From: Favolaschia claudopus
Taxonomy: Eukaryota > Basidiomycota > Agaricomycetes > Agaricales > Mycenaceae
NCBI GenBank assembly: GCA_037176885.1
Contig: JAWWNJ010000217.1
Location: 124,001-188,000, forward strand
Direction: 5' to 3'
DNA length: 64,000 nt
Positions 9,816 to 19,744 of this stretch are shown here, piece by piece. The notes beneath the pieces are model-generated. The model made no database searches, was not told where the DNA came from, and saw only the letters and a program-made list of their open reading frames with translations. How positions within the stretch are numbered: the first letter of the stretch is position 1; every line of letters begins with the position of its first letter. Both the position numbers and the translations under genes were made by a program.

Positions 9816-11606
9816 ATGCCTCCTAAGCGCAAGAAGGCACCAAACTCCGATGCTGAATACAAGCCTCCCAAGCCTCTCAAGCAGCCACGAGTTGACGCTG
9901 ACGCTGACATCGACATCTTTTTTCATACGAGCAGTGCACCTGCATCCCCGAGAATCCATCCTGCTGGTGCCAGTGGACACAGTCCAGAAGTTAGCGACGA
10001 CGAAGACGAAAAACAAGATGATATAGCACCCTTACCTGACCTCCTGTCCAGGCTCGTCGGTAGCCTCCCCTCCCTGGAGCCGTCAACTTTGAGTGCAGCT
10101 TGCACTCCACCTCGGAAGGCCCGTCAGAGGGCAGCCTCTGAATCACCTATTTCAGTCCCATCTCCGGCAACATCTACAATATTCGAAAGTCCCGCTAAGC
10201 CTCGTGGAGGCAGGCCAAGGGCAAAGAAGCACAATATGCACTCACGTTCCTATTTTGCCAATTTGACGAGCGATGAACGGGATCAGCTCAAATCAAGTGC
10301 GTTTGCGAGGACGAAGCTTGCGACTGCCGAGAACAGGAAGAAGAAAGCACTCCAGGCCGCAGAAGAGAAGTTGAAGCAAGAGGCCGAGGCTGCTGCCGAT
10401 CGTCTCGCAGATGAAGCAGAGAAAAGTGCCCGAATGCGGAAAAATGCACGAGCATTCCTCGAGCAGGTTACTATGTCGGAGGACAACGGTGGCGCGGGAT
10501 TTTCGAGTGCCATGGAATTTTTCCAGAGCCTTATGTCGCGTGGGGGTGATACGGATGATGCCCAAGCATCCGCTATTTTGACGCGATTTCTAAACACGCA
10601 TGCAGTCGAGATCATCGAGACTATCATCGATCGTGTGCCCGCAGTCGGCCAGGAATTTCTTGACAAGAAGTTTGACGAAAAGCTCGAGAAAGTCTTGCAG
10701 GCAGAGGGAAAAGCAATACAAGATCTCTTGACGCGTCGCCAAAATACAAATACGAGTGTGATGCAGCTGTTGGAGGAATTTTCCATGGAGCAGTTGGGAG
10801 AACAGTTAGAGGAAGTAGCGCCAACTCTGTGGCGAATCCTTGAGAGGACGGCGAGACCAAATGCATCGACTCGGAGAGAGGCGCAAGGGGAGACGAGAAG
10901 AGAGAAACGGCTTGTAAGTTGTGGGTCCATCATGCCAAATTTGGACGACTTCCTGATGGTGTGCGCAATGCTCAGCGTTTCACGGTCGCAGCAAGCCAAC
11001 AACTATCAGGTTGTCATTGGCCTGTTTCTACTCGGCTCTGGAGCGTCAAAACGAGAAATAGAAGCTCTTGCTCATGCCGGACTCTCGACTTCGTATAACG
11101 CCATTCGCGAGCACATCCACCAACTTTCAGCTGAGGCTGTAGCAAAGTTTCGAAGGCTCGTTAAGGAGCAGATGTTCTTCATTGTCTGGGATAATCTGAA
11201 TATCGCGTTCCGGGTGGAATCACAGCGGCTAAGGTCTGCAAACCACTTTGACAACGGTACCACCCCAACCGGCATCCCTGTCTATAACCCGCTCACCGGG
11301 AGTACAAAAACACTTCACGGCACCCTCCCCCTCTCCTTGAAGCCCCCGCGCACTTTCCTGTCGTTGATCACAGCGTCGAGGATGTTCTTCCCTCGCCGCT
11401 GTGTATCTCTCAGCTCGAAAAATGCCTTCTTTGGCAAATCAAGCGGCTTGCGCATGAAAATATCAAAACCTCAGCATCGATGTGGTCTGGTTTATTGGCG
11501 CGGCAAAAATCTTGTATTTTCTCTACGTCCAGACGACCTCCTGCATAGACAATGGTCTGGGGAAAGTCCTCCGCAGCATCGAAGTCCCAAGGGAATAATG
11601 TCATGA
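9816..11606 (+). pseudogene. DUF6589-like protein, 3'-truncated and frameshifted
   Basis: The likely start is MPPKRKKAP at 9816, since the earlier ATG at 9750 lies close to the terminal repeat. Residues 1-140 are charged and low-complexity, then a Lys/Glu/Ala-rich coiled-coil-like segment follows (EKLKQEAEAAADRLADEAEK). The C-terminal part reads VIGLFLLGSGASKREIEALA, then FFIVWDNLNIAFRVESQRLR, then HFDNGTTPTGIPVYNP, the pattern I associate with DUF6589 proteins of Agaricomycetes. Near 11350 the conserved reading moves to another frame (DVLPSPLCISQLEKCLLWQI), so a one-base shift is likely. It runs into the antisense of the RecQ gene at about 11455. The function of DUF6589 is not known to me; its place inside long TIRs suggests a role in transposition. 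Confidence 0.65.
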
Positions 11607-12405
11607 GATCCGCAAATGTATCTTGCGGATGCTGCATGATTCGCACAGAAAGTGCAATATTGGGCTTCTCGTTGGAGACCGAGACCCGGGCACAGTCGCG
11701 ACGAAGCCTCAGCTTATCCTGAATGTCCGTGATCACGTCGCGGGGTAGGGTTGCGGACCCCACGACAACAGGAAGCAGCCCACTAGGTAGCCGCGCGAGA
11801 AGAACTGATAATTTTGAAAATTCGGGGCGAAAGTCGTCGTTTCCCCACTCGCTGATGCAGTGACCTTCGTCAATTACTTGAGAGATGATATTGTCGGAAA
11901 AGGGCTTGCGAGAAAGAACATTTTCATGAAATTTTGGCGTAACTGCCAACTCCGGGCTAACAAATACAATACGGTACTTATTGTTGCCAATGTCCTAATG
12001 CTAAGTGAGCTTGAGTTCAATTGTATTGAGTGCATGACAGACCTTTAGCACCTTTTCGGGTTCCTCAGTCTCAGAGGTCAGAGCAACAGCAGGGATTCCT
12101 TTCTGCGTCAAACTTGTTGCTTGCGATAGCATCAGAGCACTCAATGGGCCCACTACCAGGATTATCTTTTTGCAATTGTCCTGAGTGTTGCCCGGAGTCC
12201 AGTAGTAGAAAAGCGGTAGCCAGTAAGCAAGCGTCTTCCCGCCTCCGATAGGAACATCCAAGAAAGTGCTGACTCCTTTGAGGATATTTTCACCAGTTTC
12301 ACGTTGATGACGATAGAGAGAGGGGACACCAAAGACGCGGCAAAGATTCTCGCAGGCGGCGTCGAGTTTCTGCGGGTCCAGCGCGGCAAGTGGCTTGAAT
12401 GGCAT
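11410..12405 (-). pseudogene. RecQ-like ATP-dependent DNA helicase, truncated
   Basis: Exon 1 (12405-12043) contains the Walker A-type motif VPIGGGKTLAYWLPLFYYW preceded by LYRHQRETGENIL. A 48-nt intron at 11995-12042 ends in TAG and restores DIGNNKYRIVFVSPEL. Exon 2 holds motif II DEGHCISEWGNDDFRPEFSK and motif III VVGSAT, both typical of RecQ. The frame then crosses into antisense DUF6589 sequence near 11455, so the rest of the helicase domain and any RQC or HRDC part are missing. It faces the DUF6589 gene tail-to-tail inside the same inverted repeats. Both genes ending at one point implies a deletion between them. Confidence 0.75.
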
Positions 12406-12542
12406 GGACGAAGAGGAAGGAGCGTTACGAGTGTATGTCCCAAATAGGAAATGATGTCGTCGACAAAGCTGCGTCTAGCGGGCGGGTTTCTCAAGTTGTA
12501 GCTTAGCGAATAGAGATATAGCCATGCGAAATCAAAAGCAAC

Positions 12543-12755
12543 AAATCTGTCTCTTCAGATATTCAGTGAGAGGAGTCCGAATTTTCACTATCGCGAAATT
12601 TTTCCAAGTCAGATCTACCTACATCGGCAACTGCCGACCGTACTGCCTGCCGGTTAAATTGTTCCAGTCGCTATTTCGCCGGCCTATTGATCGACTGTCA
12701 TCAATATCTCCGGCGTTCCCTAGCGGCTGGTTCGAGTCTAGTTATTGGCACTCAA
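12543..12755. repeat. Right terminal inverted repeat of the DUF6589/RecQ element
   Basis: Inverse of 9488-9690, about 85 percent similar by eye over its inner 150 bp. It lies about 140 bp upstream of the RecQ start and may contain that gene's promoter. Confidence 0.75.
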
Positions 12756-13570
12756 AATAAGCTCTTGGGCTTACCTTGACACTTGATTTTGGTAAATTTG
12801 TGGTCAATTTGTGTATCTATGGCCGCCCCGTCAACATTGCCGCTATCGGGGAGCCTCGGCAGCTTCGGCTGTCATTATGTATGTCCTTGTTTGTATTGGT
12901 TGGGTCATTACCACTAAGGTAGGGGACATAGGTTTTCCGTTCATACTGCTGGGTGTCCATAAGGGGAAAAACGGCGAAAAATGCGAAAAAAGAAAGAGAA
13001 AAGGGAGAACTCCCGAGAACTTACCTGTGAGTACACGGAGGGTCACGGAAGAAATCAAACACGTTTAACATCTGTGCGGAGGCTCAAGCGCTTAAGATTT
13101 GTAAGTTGCAAATGATACATTTATTTCAAGACTCTACAGAGTGAGCCTAAAGCATTGTAAGGACACAATCAGAATACCAATGAGAGTAGGAGATCTGTGT
13201 TATCAACACCAACAATAATACACGGTTGAATTTCGCGCGATGCACCGTTTCATGGTGCAATTACCTAGTACAACCTGTCATCATTAGTGTGGTGCTTCTT
13301 CTCGCGAATGCGAGGTGGGAAGCAGCTGCAGCTGCTAGATATCAAGTATATGGAGGGGAAAATGTAGAAGATACACACCTACTACCTCTATAACAGTCCC
13401 TATGGATTGCGCTCTCAAGTGAAGACAAAAGTCAAACAGCAGATCAAAGCGAGTGAAATCATGCCATCGAGAGCCCGGGACTGCTGTTGAACACACTTGG
13501 AGATTAGTATGAGACCGAGCTGTCGTCAAAAGTCCCCTTCCCTTTTCTTCCTCTCCTCAGGCTGAAGTGT
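12756..13570. other. No recognised gene; short repeats shared with other places
   Basis: CTAAGGTAGGGGACATA at 12914-12930 recurs at 15127-15143. The segment CCTCGGCAGCTTCGGCTGTC near 12855 recurs in diverged form near 30105. These are remnants of dispersed repeats. I see no gene. Confidence 0.4.
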
Positions 13571-13639
13571 GGAAAGGATCTTTTAGAGGAATTGATTGAT
13601 TTCGCCCAGGCGAACATGTTTATTGGGCGGTGAATATTT

Positions 13640-14385
13640 CGAAAAGGTTCAATGGGATTGATAGCGCATGCTGAATATGTTTCAGAGCATCCGCAGGTGC
13701 AGCAAGTACCCGTTTCGGGGCATCAGAGGGGAGGCACAATAGCTGCAAAAGGCCGTATTTCTGGGTTGTTTGACGGGTAGAAACCGGGATAAAGGATAGC
13801 AAGCCATAGGATAAGTCTAGCCGAGGGTAGTCGAGCAATTTACAGGCCAAAATTGTCGGGAGGTCGCGAACGCGAGACGCAGCTTGTTAAGTGTTACGCC
13901 TGTGACATTGTCACACTCAGCAATCTGGCGTGTCGGCACTACAGCCGTTTCGTAAAAAGAATACGGGTTTCGTCATTTCTTCCTCTTTGATTTTTTGTCT
14001 ACACTTGTTGACGATTCTGTCAAAAACTCCACAAATTGTTGCCTCAGACGGAAGGTGCCGTAAGAAACACAATTGGGTCAGACCAGCTTCCACGATTGTT
14101 GGGGTCCATATAAGAATTGTAATTTAACCAGATAATAGACCAATGCTCTATGGTACCCACAGAACTTTCCCGGAGATATACCGAGGCCGGGCGAGCGAGA
14201 AATCAGATTCCGCAAACAGACTCAAGGTCAAGCAAGTGTCAACAAAGAATTGAGGAGCAACAAATGCCGAAACCCGTATTCTTTGTCCGAAACAGCTGTA
14301 TGCCGGCTGAGTTGGCGCAGTGGGAATGTGGCTGTGGGACTTGACGTGTTGAGTGGACCCAGCTGATCGGGCGGTTAGCCCGCCC
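13640..14385. repeat. Left inverted arm of a dispersed repeat, interrupted by a MITE
   Basis: Without the MITE at 13942-14298, this arm is an inverted, diverged copy of 18185-18590. Shared blocks include TGTTAAGTGTTAC, TGTGACATTGTCACACT and GGACCCAGCTGATCGG. The palindrome TGTGACATTGTCACA occurs in both arms. Whether the two arms are the ends of one old element or two separate copies is unresolved. Confidence 0.6.
13942..14298. mobile_element. Tc1/mariner-type MITE, 357 bp
   Basis: The ends begin CAGCCGTTTCGTAAAAAGAA and CAGCTGTTTCGGACAAAGAA (reverse complement) and continue into a shared TACGGGTTTCG. TA brackets the element at 13940-13941 and 14299-14300. It splits the older repeat arm, whose halves join cleanly without it. 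No coding capacity. Confidence 0.83.
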
Positions 14386-15142
14386 AAACGTCGTGGGTCC
14401 CCGCCCGTCTTCTCTCTCTAGCATATCACCTCTGTGGTCGTCGTCGTCGCTCGCGCGGCGCTCCGCGCGGCGCTCGCTCCTCCTCCTCCCGGTTCATTGG
14501 GAGTAAACAGGAACAAACAGCACGCTGATGGCTCAGGCAATGCACTAATAATCCTATACTTTAAAAGAGCACGGCACAGCCTCAGCGCCGGAAAGGGAAA
14601 TTCACCCCGTGACTTTCTGTCAAAGCCTGAGAATCCCCGCGGCGACGCGCGCCAGCGAGTGCAGCGAGCGGTGGTGCGGCGCCGTCGGGCTAGAGGGGAA
14701 GGTGCCGAGTGCGGTAGCCGGAGTGGCGAAGGCACGGGTCGCATAGCTCGTAAATATTATTAGAGACCCTTCTCCGGGAACCACCCTACCACGTGACGTC
14801 CAGATATGAAATTTACCATCAAAACCAGCTGCTTAGGGTCCAATTCTTACCTCCAACCTGGTGAAACACCTCTCCATGGTGTTTTGTGGGCGAAATCTTG
14901 ATTTTGAACCACCCAACGCACCACCTGAAAATTCAACATCTCTCGGCCAAATACGGCCAACCTCAGTGCCGTTTCCTGCCAAATCTGGACAATCCACCAA
15001 TCAGGCTTTTACATGGCTGCTGAAGCTCAATTAGTGGGTGTATACATGTCAAGAAAGGTTGATTTGGTAAAAGATTCAACGCTCTTACTCCTCTACATGC
15101 AGTCCTTCGTATTTTGAATGCTAACCGCTAAGGTAGGGGACA
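14386..15142. other. No recognised gene; GC-rich patch
   Basis: The patch at 14435-14490 has GTCGTCGTCG and GCGCGGCGCTC motifs. It gives open frames with Arg/Ala bias that I do not trust. The rest shows nothing recognisable. Confidence 0.4.
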
Positions 15143-15144
15143 TA

Positions 15145-18100
15145 CAAACGCTGTGAACGTCACGTGCCGTTACATTTCGTGACTGATCTGTCCAAATCCG
15201 GACAACAGACATCGGGACGCTTCGTATACCACAACGACTCGCAGTATGGAAATTCTGTTCCATGGATTCATAGATATAAGTACAAAGAATGTGCCCACCA
15301 AATTTCTTGGCAATTTATGGAGTCTTCGTGGAGGAGATGTCTCCGCAAGTTTACCACTGGTTTTCCCAAGTGTCGATAAGTCAATGTACATTCAAATAGC
15401 TCTACAAGATATACGGAAGTGCTACAGCTACATGTATACGGGCTAGAGATACAAGATATAGAACAATGGCCGCTACAATTGTGCAAAAATTATGACAAGA
15501 ATTAATTTATACCTGCAGCTTCAAGCTCATCCAAGATCCACTCGGGGATTACACGATGACCACGATATTTGCGCGCTGCCCAGGCAGCTTGACGACCATT
15601 GAGGCCCTTCGCATATGCGTCTGCAAATTTGCTGGAACGATTTCCGAACCTAGAAGAATCAGAAGAGGTCAAATCATTTTGATATCACACGTACCGTCTC
15701 ATCATTTCCAGCGGGATAGACGCCAGCGATTCACGAACATTCCGCTCCAAATCATCCTCACGAGAGGACTCGGGGAAGAACCGATAGACCCGCTTCGCAT
15801 ATCCCCAGCATTGCTCAATGAAATTGAGCTCACAATGAAACTTCGGAAGAAATAAGACCGAATACCCTCGCAACCGGCAAGCCGTTTCAAGGCATGACTC
15901 GACAGCAGCGAAGTCCGGCTGATTAAATAGCGTACGGCGGCAGCAACAGTTGAGAGCAGGAGGAGGGCATTTGAACTCGGAACATTGTGCTAGCTTCTTG
16001 GATTCAGCGATGAGGCCACGCTCCGCAAGAATGAGGGCCATTCCTTTGAAGAGGCCTTCCATTGGGTGCTTCTCCGGGAAGTAGAGGGATTGAGGCCGAC
16101 CGTCACTGAACACCGCACCTGTCATTGGTATCTTGACCTTCTTCAATTTCCCAGTAGCTATATAAACGGGCCGGCCATTGGGATCACGTTCATTGACCAG
16201 CACACCGAAGTTTTTCTCCGGGTGGGAAGGGTTTTTCGGCATTTGACGGGCTGAGAGTGAGCCATCCGGGCGCTTTCGGTGAGTTGTAGCATTGTCGTAG
16301 ACAAAGTGGTGCTCAAATTGGGGATATACTTCATCGAGGATGTCCATGAGTTCCTCCGCCTGTTTGACAACGTCCTCGCAGGTCATGTACCCTTCCCTAT
16401 TCTTTCCTGGCTTGAGAAACCGTCGAGCTGTCCTTTTCCCATCAAGGGAGGTCGGGGACCAGCCGAAATCGACAGAAACAAAGTCGGCAACCATCAGTGA
16501 GTGCCCGTCGCCCTTTTGATGAAGCTTCGAGTGTCCTTGCTTGTACCAGTTCTTCCGTTTACGATCGTGGGCATAGAAGATGCATTCATCGTGATGCCAA
16601 GTGATGACCCGCTTGCCAGGCAAGTGAGGACCATATTCCGGCTGACCGTCTCGGGAGTAGCGGTGCATCCGCTCTTCAAGCTTCTTGATTTTGGGGATAT
16701 AGACCTTATCCCGCTCATGTACAACATCAGCGCGCTCATGACCATCACAATATTGACCCTTAGCAGGTGTCGAATATCTGTAGCCCAGTGCCTTCAAATA
16801 GCGGCGTGCTGTGCGGACAATGATAGATTTTGTGATCCCATGTTTCTCCATCACCTCCGGCCGTGCAAGATACAGGACCAGCTTCTCGGCGGTGATGTCG
16901 TTCCCAATCTCCTGCAAGTACAGATTGATGTCCGTGGCTAGACCTTCGTCTGCAATCATAGACTCTTTCCAATCTCCGTAAGGATTGACGAGGAGCAATT
17001 TGCGGTCATGAATGTATTGACGCGCCAATTTGCACAGGGTACGCAAGCAATGAGTTCCCTTCCCGAGTCCGACACTGGCTTGTAATGCAGATGCACTCCA
17101 AAAGCCGTAGGTTTTGGACCGCGGGTCGGTGTATAAATTCAAGAAAGTACGCATACCCTCAAGTCGCACCCGGACAAAAGGGTCATGCTTGGGATCCTTG
17201 TACCCTCCAGATTTCCCTCGCGACTCTCCCCGTAATGCCGCCTTCAAATCGTCGACAGCGGCTTTGGCGGCAGCTACAGATGGTGCCTCACGGAGTTTAC
17301 CAGGTGCGGTGAAGGCATCATAAACATGAGCATACGCGTCTTGAGTAGCCGGATCACTAGCAGCAGCTTTGGCGAGCCCAGCATGATCTTCCGGAGGAAG
17401 GAACGACTCCTCCGAGAAGCGGGAATCAAGGGCATTGACCGTGATTGTCGAGCGTGAGGACAGATGTGAGACATCATCCTCATCCGGCACTTCCTCCACT
17501 GTGGTGCGGTATGGTGACAATTTGGGAGGGGGAGGCAATGAGTATTCATGATAGAATTGAGCTGGAGCACTGGTTGGTACATCGCGAGGACCATCGGAAC
17601 GGAAGAAGTCGTATGAGTGAGCATTCTCGACATCTGAGCAAGTCGCCAAGAAAACATCTTCTGTGATGGTATCTGAAGCCGGAACGATGGAAGACGCGTC
17701 CGATGACGCGTCTAATGGCGCAGCCGATGGGTCAAGCTGAGTATTAAAGGTCAATGTCGCGTCGGCTCGAGATATGTAGAGACACACATTTTCCTTATCC
17801 TCACGCTCCGGACTATTAGTACGCGTTTTTCGTCTTTTCCGTGGAGACAACTGCTGAATGACACCTTTTGCACGCTTGAGGAAGCTCGAAGCACGATCCC
17901 GAAGGTGTCTTGGCTTCGCAGGCATCGCGAAGCGGTCCTTGACGCGTCAATGCGACGTAAAAGGGTGTTTTTTTGGGACTAAATCCACATCTAGTCAATT
18001 TACACGCATAATCCTGCTATTTCCTCGGTATCTACTTAATCCTGAGTACTTTACCTCCAAATTCATGGAGCCGATTAGCTCGAACACGCGCCATTAATAT

Positions 18101-18175
18101 TTGACGAATTTTTCTCGCCGAGTTGACCATATTTAGACAGCTGTCACGCTGATCATGTGACGTTCACAGCGTTTG
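15145..18175 (-). mobile_element. Tc1/mariner-like element, 3,031 bp, autonomous-looking
   Basis: The 19-bp ends CAAACGCTGTGAACGTCAC are perfect inverted copies bracketed by TA at 15143-15144 and 18176-18177. The TA sits at the centre of a palindrome once the element is removed (GGGACA-TA-TGTCCC). If that palindrome belongs to the element, the TIR is about 26 bp and the TA reading is wrong. One intact transposase gene fills the interior on the minus strand. Confidence 0.82.
15502..17925 (-). CDS. Long Tc1/mariner/IS630-type DDE transposase
   Basis: Two exons (17925-15695 and 15649-15502) around a 45-nt intron give 792 residues with no stop. The N-terminal 150 residues are acidic and Ser/Thr-rich, probably disordered after a basic start. 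The catalytic region shows WHHDECIFYAHD (first Asp), HFVYDNATTHRKR (second Asp) and LPKFHCELNFIEQCWGYAKR (Glu). The last motif is the counterpart of the SPDLNPIE motif of Tc1 elements. About 150 residues separate the second Asp from the Glu, far more than the usual 34-37. That insert carries a cysteine cluster (CPPPALNCCCRRTLFNQPDF). The C-terminus reads NGRQAAWAARKYRGHRVIPE. An intact frame suggests recent activity. Confidence 0.85.
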
Positions 18176-18184
18176 TATGTCCCG

Positions 18185-18590
18185 GTTAACCGGCCGATCA
18201 GCTGGGTCCACTTAACATGTCAAGTCTCACAGCCACCTTCACACACCGCCAACTCAGCCGCCACGCCCAGAGCGTCAAGTGTGACAATGTCACAAGTGTA
18301 ACACTTAACAGTCTGCGTCTTGTTTTCACGACCTCTCAACAATTCTGGCTTGTAAATTGCTCGACCGCCTCTGGATGAATGTACACTGTGTCTGGAAGCA
18401 CTGTAGCTCACTTTCTACCTCATCAAACCACCGAAATTCTGATTTTCTGAAGCTACTCTGCCTTGCCTCTCTTGGACCGAAATGGGTACTTCCTGCGCCT
18501 GCGGAATCTCAAGAATATGTATTTATGATTCTTAAACGTCTCAAGCTTCTCAAACTACCCCTGGCTTGAAAGAACAATTTTTCCTGCGCG
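18185..18590. repeat. Right inverted arm of the dispersed repeat
   Basis: Diverged inverse of 13640-14385 (minus its MITE). Both arms also keep weakly similar frames (left minus LLQLLCLPSDAPKRVLAAPA, right plus FLKLLCLASLGPKWVLPAPA), so a fragment of a former gene may be included. Confidence 0.6.
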
Positions 18591-18849
18591 GAATCAGCCC
18601 TTTTTTTCAAAATATTTCTCGTGGATTCATTTTTTCAGCCTCCAGGTGCAGTAAGATTGCAGGATGTTCTTGGACGACAACCAGATATATCCCACCAACT
18701 CTCTTGAGCTTTCTATGGCACTCTGGGCCTACATCCGGCATAAGTCTACCTCTCCATATTGATTGATTGATTTGTTCTTCATTCCCGAGCGCGACTCATT
18801 GCTGTTGCAGCTATGTGGTCCAAGGCAACGAAGGACTATTAGGTCACAG

Positions 18850-19744
18850 GTGGGCATCTCGGACTACGATTATAAGTTTGCGTTCGGTCGAAATCAGGCA
18901 GACTTCGCACTGATTCCATTTCCGATGTTGTGGGGCCAAGCACAAGCAGAAGAATTTTCCGACACCATCGTGACTCGTGAGTACTCTACAGTCAACTAAT
19001 GCTACTGCAATACTCGGCATGAACGAGTGAGGCGTTAATAAGCAAGTATGTATAGATTTATTCACTCTAAAATTCTCTACACAGGCCACAAGAGACTGGA
19101 CAGTCCAACTTGACTCCAGAGCAGGCTGTAGAGTAGAGCTCTGGAAGCAGCATTTGGAGCCGCTGAGAGCAGCTTACGGCGTTCGCCTCGGCAGTCCAGC
19201 GCCATCAGGAGCCCCGGGTAGCTGGCAGTGGCTGACCGCATTCCTTCAGCAATGTGGCGAGGAGTGTACTGTTGACTTTCTGGTGCTCCGTACGTTCTCC
19301 TTTCAGCTGTATGACTATCAGTTAGTCCCTGAAAAGTGCCAGACTGGTATGGAACCAATGCCACAGCCTTCAAGGAATTTCTAGTCGACTATCATAGTGG
19401 CTTCAACATGAGCATCTGGGTAACGGAATCGGCCTGTCAAAACATGGCAGGGCCGGACGACCAGTGCAGCATGTCCGATGTTTCCAGTTTCATGCAGGAG
19501 ACGCAGGGGTTCATGGACAATACGGATTGGATTGAGAGGTATGCCTGGTATGGGTCTAAAACACCCGATGCCATGCATGGCGTAAACACGGTTGGATCCA
19601 GTTTTCTTTGGTGCCTGTCCTTTGCTCATGCGGGCTTAGAAAAATGCTATGATGAACAGCAGTGGCATAATCAATGCACTTGGAACGCAGTACATAGGGC
19701 TCAGTGCAGCACCGGCACCGCCACCTGTATTCACCAATGATTGA
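18850..19744 (+). pseudogene. GH128-type glycoside hydrolase (Asl1-like), decayed
   Basis: Fragments match the catalytic domain of secreted fungal beta-1,3-glucanase-like proteins. They are FALIPFPMLWGQAQ, GMNEP-QETGQSNLTPEQAVE across an intron at 19029-19084, LEPLRAAYGVRLGSPAPSG, then LHWYGTNATAFKEFL after a clean 53-nt intron at 19290-19342, then WVTESACQNMAGPDDQCSMS and WIERYAWYG. The ending ALGTQYIGLSAAPAPPPVFT lies in yet another frame and stops at 19744. A five-base duplication (GTAGAG-TAGAG-CTC near 19128) shifts the frame and brings in TAG. The N-terminal exon and signal peptide are missing. The Glu of MNEP and the Glu of VTES would be the catalytic pair in this family. It would act on cell-wall glucan if intact. 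Confidence 0.75.

Larger units (their letters stand above)
9488..12755. mobile_element. TIR-bounded element carrying DUF6589-like and RecQ-like genes
   Basis: About 200 bp at 9488-9690 recur inverted at 12543-12755, with long identical blocks such as TTGCCGATGTAGGTAGAT and TCGCGATAGTGAAAATTCGG. Inside, a plus-strand DUF6589-like gene and a minus-strand RecQ-like helicase gene point toward each other and both break off at about 11455. The shared terminal repeats and compact gene packing indicate one mobile unit about 3.3 kb long, probably an internally deleted copy of a larger one. The exact outer ends and target duplication are not resolved. Confidence 0.7.

Noticed and set aside
14434..14763. 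Arg/Ala-rich frame in the GC-rich patch
   Set aside because: Composition is explained by CpG-rich sequence; no family similarity.
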